The notes beneath the pieces were generated by a model. It worked only from the letters and a program-made list of their open reading frames with translations, had not been told where the DNA came from and made no database searches. DNA of 64,000 nt, taken from assembly GCA_035041965.1 (NCBI GenBank), contig JAPYMA010003060.1, forward strand, positions 62,001-126,000, given 5' to 3'. Below, piece by piece: positions 24,401-36,018 of this stretch; the stretch's first letter is position 1; each line of letters opens with the position of its first letter. Position numbers and translations under genes: made by a program. The stretch is from Anisakis pegreffii (Eukaryota; Nematoda; Chromadorea; Rhabditida; Anisakidae).

Positions 24401-27400
24401 TTATGTAACCATTCATCCAATCATAAATACCAAAATACATATCCGGAACATATTTCACTCTTTTTGTACCCTATTTTTCAAGTCAGTGAATCAAAAGCTG
24501 CGATAACAAGAGTTCTAGGTTGATGCAATACAACATAACAAACAAATGAAATGCTGCTATAATCATATTTTTTACGACTTATATCAGTGAATTCATTGAT
24601 CACTGGGGAAATCAAGATGCTCGAAATATCTCGATATTCGTTGTTTCTCATGAGCTTTTTTTGGTCGTTGTTCGCTTGAGTGGTCATCGTCAGCCGGATT
24701 CCCGTTCCATAATAACAGCGCTTGCGGTTGAAAGCGAAATGACGGTTTTCACTTCTCGAATCGTCGGTAATGCAAACGGTATTGATTGATCGATCTTTTA
24801 TGTACTGAACTAACAACAGAAAACAATGTCTTCCAAGTGAGGTTTTATGAGCATGACTAGGTATGATTGTGTACATATGGATATGTGGACAGGGACGAAT
24901 GACGTTACTGACCTTGGCGATGGATCAGTATTATTCGTTGTGAGTTGTTGGTAGGATGAGATTGCACGTCACTTGTTTGCCGCTGACTTTTCCGTCCAAA
25001 ATTTGTTCGCTTCTCAGTGTTAAATGATGATTATGGAAAATGGACGAAGGCCTATTTGAGTTCATAATGAAACAACTTATTGCATTTTCCTCACGATCAG
25101 AGTTCTCATCTTACACTGAGCACAACAGAACCGATTGCATTCTGTTGAATGCTTTGTGTTTGCATGAATATGTTTTAATCAATCGCTTAAAAATGCGTTT
25201 TTGTATCGCTTCCATTCACATTCGCTGTTCTTAACTTGTTTCTCCAAATAACTTGAAAGATGCACTCCACCTGTGTTACATCCTTCAACACCACTACTAC
25301 TACTTCTTCTTCACACTGCCAATTGTCTGCAAGCACGTTCTGCCTCTGAAATTTGTAAGCATTCCAAAATGTTGATTTGCACGAAGAGTGAGTGTCACTT
25401 CGACATCTAAAAGAAAGAGTGTCGATATGTTATCCGTTTGAGCGAGCTTAATGGTTCATTATATGACAGTGTGCCGCTCAAATAAAAGACATTTATTAAG
25501 TTAAAATTGGACATTTGCAATGAAATCTTTGACAACTGCAATATGTGAATTTTTCATCAGATAACAAGCAAAGGGTTCTAAAATTCATTATGACTTTAAA
25601 ATTATGTACAATTAATTCTGAACTTGTTTTTGCGCGAACACTCTCATTAGAAGAAAAACGGTGCACTTAGCTGATTTTCAAGGTGCACTACTTCAAGCAT
25701 ACTTCTCACCTTGTTTATTTCCAGTTTCAAAAGCTCTTCACTGATAATTATTCTACAAGAAGAAGTGCAAGGCAATATGAGGTGTTTTATTGACAGATTG
25801 CCTTATGGGTTGATCAAATGTAATACATTTCAAGGTTACTCGATATGACTGTCTCTATATTCATCCTACCAACGCATTTCATTTAAACTACTCGTTGCGG
25901 AATGTTATGTAATGGATTATTCAGCTGACTTACATAGTTCTTATACTGATATTGCCGAAATTTTTTTGAAGTCTCTGTTGTAGGAAATTGCCTTGATCGG
26001 TCGCTTGTGATCGATCTGCGTGAAATTTATGGATTGGCTATTCAGCGTTGAATTGAATGCATTGTTGAACGACGGAATATAAGTCTTCCGATAGCTCTTC
26101 TCTCGGAACTGAATAACCGTGTTCATTAACGGACATGCAAAGATTGCGTTCGTTTTCATGTGAGTCCGATCGAACTCTTTTACAATTCCTTCGGGTGCCC
26201 TGAAGTGTGTCGAATCGGTATTTGAAGGAGTGTCCAATATTACTAACTTGAAAATTGTTGGATGCAATGAATGGGATATCGACGAAAAAGTATGGACGAA
26301 AATTTCGGAACCCGTCGTTACTTATCCGATGCCCACCCAAGCCCCAGTCAAAGTCCTAGGCGGTACCTAGACAAGCCTCAGCCAAACACATATAATCGAA
26401 CCTCATCCAGTGATTAATCGTAAACCCTCAGAAGCGTTAACTTCCGAAAGTATCACCTTCATCCCATATCATATGACAATTACAGCTCTTTAGCTCTTCT
26501 TAATTGCGCTTTTCACAACAATCGCGTCATTGGATTGTAATTTAGGATGACTTACAAACATTTAATTGAATTTCGTTTTGCAGTTGCACTGTGAAAATGG
26601 ATTTTTGTGGCATCTGTATTCATTCAAAAAGTTGTAAACATTAACGAAAGTTCGATGAAAGAATATTCTCTTAACTGAATTCGATGAGATCTTCTGTTAA
26701 ATAATTATCCAAAAAGAGTGAAATATCTTCTGATTAATGCCGTCGAACAGCTATTCTTGACAACAGGGAAATTGTGCATTAGGAATTGTTGCTAGAATGT
26801 AATCGCTGAGATCTTGTATTAATACCAGACCATAATATCGTTTTTGAATGATGCCAGCTGACAGAGTTACGCATTACGCTTTCTAAACTCAACTTTAAGT
26901 TATTGTACCGAGGCCTAAAAATAGTACAAAAATGCCATTTGATCAATTTTGCTAAAAATAAAGATTTGTTACAATCTGACTTGAAACATATCCTGTTATT
27001 GTCACGATATTGACCACCTGGTTGACGACTGAACCGCCACCAATTTGAGCATTTCACCTAAGCGGTTTTGTTGGGTAGTAGCCGGTTGGCAACTCTCATC
27101 ATTTAACACTAACAATATTATCCCTTCCCCATGTGACGTTCACATTTCGTCTCTCCGATATTTCGTCCTCCCATATTTTTGTTTAATGGATAATTCGAAC
27201 TCCAAAACAATAGCGTGAGAACAGGTTCTGTCGGATTTTTGACTGATTCGAATTTTATACATCATCATGCATGCTTCTGTTGGGAGCGTTTGATTGCAAG
27301 TTAACGTCTCATTTACTTGTTCATTGATTGATTGAATGAGCATAGGCGTGTCCTTACGGTCAATCATATTACTTTCCAGAAATAAGTTTAGGCGTTACTG

Positions 27401-28281
27401 AATGCATTTACATTAGCCAACTGTCATGTACTGCCAATATATATGTGAGCGAAGAAAGAAATAATTTATGCGAACTTTCTTGAGGAGGAAATTCACCTGG
27501 AGACGAACCTTCCACAAGTGAAATGTTAAGAGCAAAACGTTAGCGCGATCCTTCCGCAGAACGTTTTCAGTCATTTTCTTTATCGACTATAGCATTACTA
27601 ACTAGCAAAGAGAAAGGAAATCTGCAGCTAATTCTGACGGCTGCAATGCTGACTGAATATTGACGAAGAGATACGAAGGAGTGACGATGCAACTCATCTG
27701 ACGATTGTCATATGAGTCATTGAGAGATGAGGTGCGCTACAAATCTCATCAGAACCACCCAATGTTACGCTAATCTGATGATATAACTTTGAAATTGGGG
27801 CAATGATTAACCTAAACGAATACTTTCTTCGACTAATTCACTTTGGCCAGCAAACCAGATACCGAAAAAACACTCAGTAACAAGATAATTCCATTGTTCT
27901 AGCATTGAGTGATGATTAGAAAACTCAATGCAAATTCAGACACAAATTCAGAAACAACAACATTCAGCACTCTGCACATTCAGACCGAACACAAATGCCA
28001 GCTTCGTTCGTTTTGCACATAAACGCTTAAATTCATCAAGAATTGATCGATTTGTCGCATTTCACATTTCTATTTCTTCAGTTGTTTTTAATTCCTCAAA
28101 ATCAGTTAATTCATATGTTTCCAGTCAGAGTCTCTCCGATACGACGAGCGTATTTATACGTGCGTCAGCAATCATAGTTTTGCAAACGATTGTTGGCGAA
28201 TCTCATGCAAACGATAATAATTCCGATTTATTTTATTCCATATCCGCTCTATAAATTATTTACCGCTGTCATCAATCATTG
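21485..28281. other. Gene-poor stretch of about 6.8 kb
   Basis: Several open frames of 70-130 codons (21923-22246 +, 24478-24876 -, 26038-26340 -, 27140-27367 -) look protein-like to the eye, but none has confirmed splice sites, a recognised motif or a conserved partner exon, and some are open in two frames at once. A hairpin at 22801-22837 is listed separately. Confidence 0.45.
22801..22837. repeat. Perfect 9-bp inverted repeat
   Basis: GGTTGACGG (22801-22809) and CCGTCAACC (22829-22837) flank a 19-base loop. Just before it, GTCTGAAC is directly repeated (about 22764-22779). No known element is recognised. Confidence 0.6.
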
Positions 28282-28527
28282 TCAGATGAAATTTCCTGAT
28301 TTAGATTTACTGATCATTCTTGGCACTTCCTGCTCATCTAGTCTGAAAATACGGTGACTGCGGAACGATACTAATTGCCGCGTTGCTCTCAAGGTATCAA
28401 AAAGATGAGTTGCGATTTCCCTACAGCTTTCAACTGATAATTCATGGACATCTTGAATGCACCTGGAATCTTCATGCCTGAATCCTACTTCTCTATAGTC
28501 ATAGATTTGGTGTACAGAATGATTCTT
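28282..28527 (-). CDS. Unidentified 3'-terminal exon
   Basis: The minus strand stays open for about 117 codons up to a TGA at 28282-28284, with no ATG at its start. A CCAACACAG acceptor at 28528 gives an 81-residue exon, phase 0. The product is charged and coding-like: it contains YDYREVGFRHEDSRC, HELSVESCREIATHLFD and RLDEQEVPRMISKSKSGNF. I do not recognise the family. A more 5' exon may lie in the minus-strand open frame 28696-28950, which is Ser/Asp/Gln-rich, but I could not fix the junction. The chance of a random frame this long and this charged is modest, not negligible. Confidence 0.42.
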   Translation of the reverse strand, partial: KNHSVHQIYDYREVGFRHEDSRCIQDVHELSVESCREIATHLFDTLRATRQLVSFRSHRIFRLDEQEVPRMISKSKSGNFI

Positions 28528-28555
28528 CTGTGTTGGTATGCTTATTTCAAATGTC

Positions 28556-28610
28556 GTTGATTGACTTTGATTAAGTTTATGCAGTGAAATTACAGTTGAT
28601 TGACTTTGAT
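28556..28610. repeat. 16-bp direct repeat
   Basis: GTTGATTGACTTTGAT is present exactly at 28556-28571 and 28595-28610 (39-base period), within the open frame just upstream of the candidate exon at 28282-28527. Confidence 0.7.
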
Positions 28611-29550
28611 AAGAGCGCTTGGAATTGTTCAGTTATTTGCTGAAGGCTGAACGAGAATCATTCCTTAGGGAAACAGAAAGGGCGAAATTATAATTTCATC
28701 GCTTTTCCACTCGTGTGTTATTTTCCATGAATCCAGTGGCATGACAGTGTTGCCGTTTTTTGCCTGCGTTCATCCGGATTAACTGAGTCGGTAAAATGTC
28801 AACTATTAAAATATTCTTGAATTCAAGAGCTTGAATGGCGATATCGTTTGTCTGTGGGACTCTGTGAAAAGACGAGCTGCTAATCTCAACATCATCCGAT
28901 GGCTGCGACTCTGAGGTAAGCGAAGCGTTATTCATGTGCATTTGTTGCACTTTCCGGTTTGAATAGACTAACTGAAGTTACTGAAGGGTCTTTCAGTAAG
29001 TAGAGTCAACGGATGCATAAGTTGTTCTCGATATGCCGTTGTGTTATTTTCATTTCTTATTATATTCACGCTTCAACGATACAGTATTCATTGGCGAGAA
29101 GCAAACTTTTTTTGTGAGAATGTCAGTTTTATTTGATGTATTGTCGTTGTTGCGCTTCGAATGAACCGTTTAATTTCAAAATATTTTTGTGCATTGAAAA
29201 AAAAGTCCATAAGAAATATTGAAAGGCCTTTTTCAACTATTTGTGAATCTGATGCGTTACAGTTCTCCTTAATTGACGTAAAATCGATTAACTATCCATT
29301 GCACGTGTGCACAGTTTCAGGAGATAGTTTGTTCTTTTATAAAGTTTCAATGAATACTAATGAGTTTTAATGAATGAACCATTTATAATATTTAAAACAG
29401 AATTTTGAAGACAGTTGGCAATCATGCACCCCTTCTACTTATTGTTAGATAAAATTTCTTGAAGTATTGAACAATACGAGTCGATCACATTTCGTTGAGT
29501 ATCCACAATTTTGTGATCATTGCCTAGCACAGTGGTTCTCATAGGAGTGA

Positions 29551-29625
29551 AATTACCCATTTTGGGTAATTTGTAGGTGTGATTTGGGTAATTTGTAGGT
29601 GTAATTTGGGTAATTTGTAGGTGTA
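29551..29625. repeat. Three tandem copies of a 22-bp unit with a palindrome
   Basis: ATTTGGGTAATTTGTAGGTG is repeated three times in tandem from about 29559 to 29625 with a 22-23 base period. The first copy is preceded by its inverted complement: AATTACCCA, TTT, TGGGTAATT form a perfect 9-bp palindrome. The array ends about 57 bases before the first recognised exon of the Na+/K+-ATPase beta gene. Confidence 0.8.
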
Positions 29626-29682
29626 AATTTGATTTGATGTTAATATTCGTCTCACTTTCCACTTGAAACAATCTTTTAACAG

Positions 29683-32600
29683 GTACGAGCGTGTTGCCAG
29701 CCCACAGGGTGCTGCAGTTATTGATCATGTCAGTGTCTACAACCCTGAACAAATCGACGACACAACTGCCATCATCGGACGAAATGGTGATATTGAAGCG
29801 GTTTTTGATAATCCAATATCGTTCCGAGAAATCCTCTATGATTCGCGACTCTCACCCAAACAACAGAAAATTTGCATAGGTAAAGTTGAAACGGTGAAAA
29901 TGTCAAATATGAAATCACTTTCTGCGGTGCTGTCATATTGATGGTCAACATGAAATGATCGTCTTGCCATTTTGATCAATTACTCTACAAGAAAAGTCCC
30001 ATCAAAGTATAATTCGTGATCAGCTGATGTGATATCCAAACATCTTTCGTATACAAATACCAGTAGTGTGGGGTGAGGAGAGAGAGTCAAAGGGACTCGT
30101 TTAGGGCGACAATCGTAGCTTACTGGATTCGTTTACTTCTATTGGTGAACCGTCATTAGCCATAAATATTGGTACTTGTTTTATTGGGATATATTTTCAT
30201 TTCATTTATTTCAGCAACAGTATCAAGTGTAGCGTGTATCACCGTAATTATGTTGATCTCATTATTAGCGGGTTTTGGTAAGGTGCTTTTCGATATAACA
30301 GCCAGTGAGCAGAGATCAAAGCATGGTTCGTTTAATGCACAGTTCGTTGACTACTCGATTTTGCCTTATCCATCGAAGAAAAATAATCCAAAAAGATGAA
30401 TTTGCAATTCCGCAGTATTCATTACGACGATTTCTCAAAATTACTCGCAGTTGTTAGACGTTGACTTTATCAATGCAGCATCTGCTTGCACTCTGTAGCC
30501 ATTTACGGTCACTTTCATGGTTGCATTTTTAATGCAATTTTTTAGAGTGCCGAAAATGTTCTGATGGTGACATTTTGAGAACCGTTATTACGTGAAAGTT
30601 CGTTAGACGTTGCTCCGTTAATGAATATCGCACAATAATGCGATATGAAGAATGCGAAAATTTCAGTTCGGCTCAATAAATTAACGTCGAAAATGATAGA
30701 CTCAAAAAATGTATTCCCATTCGTAAATAATCAGTACTTGCCTAGTAATGTTCAGGTCTCAAAATGATACCCAATTTACGAGCGAAACCAATCAACGTTT
30801 TATTCTTCAATCAGTTTAACAAGAGTGCCAACATCGCCGAATATGCTCGTGAAATTGATGAATATCTTAATGGTAAGTGATACCCAATCTCTACTCATCA
30901 ATAATTTGAATTTTCATCACGTTCGTCACCCCGCTCACAACATCTGAAAATGACAGAAACGAACGTGATTTTAATCTCGGCTATACGTAGAGCAATATGA
31001 AACAAACTGTATTCGCATGAAAATCATGCGAGCTTGTGGGTATGCTTGGATTATCTAAGCTGTAATTGCTTATGTTTGTTAATGTCTTCACTTATTGTAC
31101 TAATCTTATTGTACTAAATATTTACTTATTACCTATTGGGTGCTGTTACGAGATCCTTGTCAATAGTCCTGAGAATAGAACAGCAATAGAATCAGCAGTT
31201 CTCGGAGTCGAACCACTAACGTCCTGAAAATCATGACGTTCATTTAACTAGTTCGAATGAAGTGTCTATTTCCGAATCGCAGTATAATTCGATCTACCTA
31301 CATGTGCGTGCGATATTAAGATAATCATAAATTAAATTATTGAAGGGGAACAAAACCTTCGACTCTTGAGGCCTCATCTCTACTGAATATCAGCATGGAA
31401 TGCTCCAAAGCCAAACATTTTGTCGTAAACGTTTTGTCATATTTTCATGTTTGTAGAGTATCGTGATGAACAAGACTATATGCGAACGTATATAAGGCGT
31501 TGTTCACCAGATGAACGTAGCGATGATGACAAATGGTGTTCTTTTGATGTTGATACAGAATTCGGTGCGACTTGTTCAAGGGCCAATAACTATGGATTTG
31601 ACGAAGGAAAGCCGTGCATTTTGTTCGCGTTCGAAGACGTGAGTTACGGCTCATTTTTGGGTGATTTTGTACAGTCAGTGGAGAGGAATACAGTTCAGTG
31701 ATGGTTCTCCAAACGACGGTTAATCACAAAGACGATTAGTGTTCACTACTCAAAAGATTAGAAACTAACCGCAAAGAATAAAAATTACTTAGAACTTGTC
31801 ACAATCTTTTCCAGAACGGTGGTAATTAACTTGATTGCTATGTCGGGGAACTGTTAGCGAGTCGAAAATTCGGATTGGCTTAAGCGTAAGCTTAGACTTA
31901 ACCTGAGACCAACACTCAATTTTAGAGCATGTCCTAAGCTTCCAAGTTGGGACATCCCAAGCATGTCCCAACACTAACACTTACCCTCAAGCTACAAACA
32001 CAATTTCACTCGCCATCTCATCTTACTTCTTACGTTAACCTGACTGCACTTTATTCATCAAACAATGCTCGATATTCATTCAACTCTACTCGAATATCAA
32101 TACTTGTCAGTTGTATCGATCAGCTCTTCATCCCCATCGGAACCGTGTAAACTGAGACTCATGATAGTTGACAATCACCGTAATCGACGAGTATGCAATA
32201 AAAGCATGGTAGATGACTACAGTAAGAAAGAGAGTGATTTTATTGCATCGAGAATTGTTCATCTGGGATCGAATTATATTGTTTTGAACTATTCCATGCA
32301 AATGATGTGTCAAACTTGTTATTATGCTTATAACAATTGAATTCCATCCGCAATTCTCATAGAATCTACGTTCATAAGTTAAATTTCACCTTTTTCGGAG
32401 ATTTCTTCAAAGATTCGTTTTTCAATTTGATTAGCATCATTTTGGAAGTTTCACCCATTGCTCACTAAGAAAGGAAACACCACTTTCAAGTGATAAAGCA
32501 GATCTCGATTTGGCTGGGAGGCTATGCTAATGATGATCGATCTGTTAAATAAACGCTACATGGCGTGATTTTTAAAAACATTCCGTGGTAACATCAGCGT

Positions 32601-34279
32601 CTGCAAAAATAATCTTCATTTCAGCGAGTCGACTGGATTCCGCATATGCAATCGCACGCTGATTATTTACCGTTTCTATGCAGAATGGTGAGGTGGTTTC
32701 GAAATAAAACAACTTTTTCATCGAATTGTTAAAAGATGAAGAATTGATTGAGAGAAAGAAATTGCACATTTTGGTGTACTGATAAGCAATATTACACCAA
32801 AATTCAGATATTTTAGGCAAAAAATAGTGGAATTGTTAAATTGTAGACAAAAGTTACGTAAAACTTTTTGACAATTTCAGGTAAAGCAAATGGGAAATTG
32901 AAAAAGTTATCCAATGTTTATATGGAATTAAAATTTTGATACTTGACTTTTTCGTGATTTTTCTATTTTCACTATTAAACGTGCTTATTCGATCCGTTCT
33001 CAATTTTTTATTGCGTCGTTTTTCTTTCTTCTTCACATACGTGACTTTCTCGGAACAATTTCGCGTTTTAATCGGATTCTTACGCCTGACATTCCCATTT
33101 TGGATATTTGATCTATTAGGTAGCATGAGTGCATTGCATGATAAAAATGTAATCGAATGAAGAATCATCTGATTGCTCTCATCTAAATTCTCAATCTGAT
33201 ATCGTTTAGAGCACTTTTTTCTTCCACATCATATCCTTCACAAACAAGTGTGTCTCGCATGATTCATAATTTGCTATCGTGCTAAGCATTATTTGATTTC
33301 CTCTTTTACATATCCGTCGAAATTCCGAGAATGTGAAATGTTTGCTTCAAGAGTGGACGGCAAAATTTCAATTAGTAATATTAGTAATATTGCCAGGATG
33401 TGTGGTTTTCACCTGTATAGCTTGTAGTTTGATAGGGCTTCACAGGATCACGCTTGGACTCATTGGTAAACAGTTGAACTATTACAGCAATATCAGTTCT
33501 CGTCGAACGTTTTCGCGAATATTTCCTACTATCCATCGCTTCCAACAAGTGCTCGAAATGGTGCATTTTATATGAATCAAATACCGAGTCGTACAATGAA
33601 CGACATCAACGGTAAAAAGGTGGTACAAAAAGATGGCGACACAATGTACAGTTTACCGCCACTCGTAAGTTTATCAAGTCTGTTTTGGCCGATTCACTGA
33701 AGTTGGCTAGAGGCTTTTGCCATCGCATGAAGCGAGCGAATGAATCATCGGAGGATGCTTGAAAATTTTCAAAAAGTTGTATAGTGCGATGTCAGCGCAT
33801 CTGAACGAACACCTCGCGACAATTATTCAATACCGCTTAGGCGAGACAGTGCCGGTTACTAGACGGTTATTCGTGAACTTTTCTGCGTTCTGTTAATCGA
33901 AACGCTCATTCGGTCTTGAGGAATCCGTCAGTGTTGCAAGTTCATAAATTCACTTCAAGCACATTTGTTGACGAGCAGTCCCAACGTTCATGATATTATT
34001 TTTTGTGATTTTCGGTTGCGATCCTACTATCTGCTTTTGCATAGGGACCAATTTGAACACTTTCGAAGCTGTTGGCTCATTCAACGGTTCTGTTCTAGAG
34101 CTAACATATAAAAATGCTTTTTTCAGTTGATGGTTAAATTCTCGTTCGCGAAAGAATTGGGTCCTTTCACAATTGATTGTCGAATCAAGGACAATATCAG
34201 AGGCTATGAATTCAATAATTTGAATGATTTCAAAGGACAGTTCAGCATTTCGTTCGATTTCATTCCCGACAAACGATGA
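29683..34279 (+). CDS. Na+/K+-ATPase beta subunit, divergent (5' incomplete)
   Basis: Accessory subunit needed for folding and membrane delivery of the P-type pump alpha subunit; a type II membrane glycoprotein. Seven plus-strand exons with consistent phases: 29683-29879, 30215-30277, 30756-30872, 31457-31638, 32625-32687, 33488-33664 and 34127-34279 (TGA), giving 316 residues. The N-terminal cytoplasmic part contains FREILYDSR, then one membrane helix (TVSSVACITVIMLISLLAGF). The ectodomain keeps six cysteines in the family order (RRC, WCSF, ATCS, KPCIL, FLCRM, IDCRI), expected to form three disulfides, plus GFDEGKPCILFAFED, VDWIP and ISYYP. The C-terminal strand is FKGQFSISFDF. The usual YFPY segment after YYP is not recognisable. 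No ATG lies in the first exon, so an upstream exon is missing. Homology is clear; the family's usual cytosolic motif is weak. Gastric H+/K+ beta is unlikely in a nematode. Confidence 0.85.
31924..31971. repeat. Inverted repeat with two GCATGTCC direct copies
   Basis: TTGGGACAT (31947-31955) and ATGTCCCAA (31963-31971) form a perfect 9-bp inverted repeat. GAGCATGTCC and AAGCATGTCC, both matching the p53-type half-site RRRCWWGYYY, occur in this stretch. It lies in an intron of the beta-subunit gene. Confidence 0.6.
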
Positions 34280-34496
34280 ACAACAAGCCAGTCCAGTTGT
34301 ATTCGTTAATCAACAGTTTTGCAATCCAATTTGTTGAGTCGTTGGATTGTGCTTGTTCCATGGAAAGCATCGCTCAACTCAACGAATACATTTCCACCCG
34401 AAGTCAGCATTTTGTTTTACCTTGAAAATCGGATGGGAATTAGGAGTTGTAGCGATGAACTTTTCAATCAGATACATTCGTTAGCTATAAAAGTTG

Positions 34497-34502
34497 AATA
34501 AA
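34497..34502 (+). terminator. AATAAA poly(A) signal of the beta-subunit gene
   Basis: AATAAA on the plus strand about 218 bases after the TGA at 34279, and before the next plus-strand gene candidate. Confidence 0.45.
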
Positions 34503-34631
34503 CGTAGCAGTTTCATTTTTTCCGAGTGAGTCCCTCTACCATCAATTCATCATATGATACTTTGTGTTTTTTCCACGTTATCCAAATTATGTTTGTTGCC
34601 TTTTCATTCTAATATTCTTCTTTTGTATAAA

Positions 34632-35436
34632 ATGGACGATATTATTACGAAGTGCTGTTATGTGATTTGTGATGAAATTATTGTTGTGTTGTTTCTTGTA
34701 AGATGCCTGCTGAATGATAGTGCTTACATGCTGAGTTTGCTGTATTCAGTATCGCAATATTGGAACGTGATTAACAGATTTATTCGAGATGTTGTTCAAA
34801 CTGGTGATTTATCGCTGTAAGTGTACGCATGAAACTTGGTCTTATTAACGATGCAAATTGAATCAGCATCAAAACTTGACTTATTGTGAATGATCATAGT
34901 CGTTAGAAAGGATCAGTCATGCATGTATCAACATTTTTTGAGCAAAATTCATAATCGTCAGCAAATATGCCCTACTTTTTTGCAATCATCATATGCAAAA
35001 AGCGATCACATTCTCCGTCAATACTGAAGAAACTGCTATTTGTTGAGCATTGTGATTATTAATTCGTCATCTTGCTCAATTGTATTTGAACGCGATTATT
35101 TTCCTATTTTGATGATAAAACACTTGCAAATTAACACCCATGGGATTTTATTATTTTGCAGGTTATCATTTTTGAGAAAACTGTTCAGCTCGAAAGCATT
35201 TCAAAAGTGTTATTTCATAAACGTTTCATACGATAAACGAATGGTAATTTTGTTTCGGCGGAGATGTCGTTATGGATATTCACTCAATGAGATGGTGTTC
35301 TGGCTGAGAAATCATTCATTGTCTGCCCCTCAATGCGCTTTTGTTGAAATTCAAAAAAAAACAAAGTTCTGTTGTGAAGAAATTCCAATAACAGAAACGA
35401 TTATTATCATTACCGCAAATATAGATGGAACGAACG
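34632..35436 (+). CDS. Unidentified two-exon (or longer) gene
   Basis: Exon 1 (34632-34816) starts at ATG, encodes MDDIITKCCYVICDEIIVVL and continues hydrophobically, and ends at a GTAAGT donor in phase 2. Exon 2 (35162-35436) begins after a TTATTTTGCAG acceptor in the matching phase and runs 91 residues, including LFRRRCRYGYSLNEMVFWLR and APQCAFVEIQKK, to a second GTAAGT donor (phase 1). Strong splice sites and frame agreement support a real transcript. No stop is reached, so at least one more exon follows. An open stretch from 35624 after a TTTAATTAG acceptor looks coding-like, but in the wrong phase. Cys-rich and hydrophobic in its first half; no family recognised. Confidence 0.45.
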
Positions 35437-36018
35437 GTAAGTTTTGAAATATTGTTTAAATTGATACAATGACACAGTCACAGATCAATGAACATAGCAC
35501 TTCCTATGAAGGAATTAGAAGTCAACGTTAGTTGAGTAAAGCGGTTGATCGTGCGGAATAGATGAATGCATCCAAAAATAGCTGAGTGAATGGATTATTT
35601 GGATTTCTAACATTTAATTAGAGCGGTAGGAATATGGAGCAGCGATCACCTAGTGAAAGAACACGAAGGAGAACATATTCGGAAAATATTGAAACACTCA
35701 GCACAATGCACAAGTGTTTTAAAAAATTATTACCAAGCACAAGCAGGCAATGCTGTCGAATTGTTCACATTTATTGACTCGCCATCTATGTGAAATAATT
35801 CAGTGATTCTCGATTTGAGTGTTTATTCGAAATAGTTCATATTCGCTGAGTAAGTGACAGCGAATTTTTGATATATTCTGAGAGGCGTTCATTAACTGAT
35901 TAAGCCGGATTTTATTGTTAGCGAGATTCGAATGCAACAATTGTTGTTGATATATATTGTTGAATATGGAGAAAGGAATGAAATAGCTTTTTCGAGGAAT
36001 GCAGCAGCGACTTTGAGA

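Noticed and set aside
24478..24876. 132-codon minus-strand frame
   Set aside because: No homology, and a second frame looks equally protein-like. Frames of this size are expected by chance in 64 kb.
26038..26340. Protein-like 101-codon frame on the minus strand
   Set aside because: A second frame on the same strand is open over the same bases, and neither has splice sites or recognisable motifs.
27140..27367. 75-codon minus-strand ORF with two N-glycosylation-like sites
   Set aside because: No acceptor before its ATG, and no continuation or family signature.
29435..29752. Minus-strand open frame of 105 codons
   Set aside because: Half of it is antisense to the first recognised beta-subunit exon and it crosses the 22-bp tandem repeat. 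Only the last 35 codons look coding-like, with no splice support.
31200..31260. tRNA-like words such as GTCGAACCACTAA
   Set aside because: No cloverleaf with acceptor, D and anticodon arms could be built around them.
33333..33575. 80-codon plus-strand frame in the beta-subunit gene
   Set aside because: It is out of frame with exon 33488-33664, whose NISYYP motif and phases fit the family.
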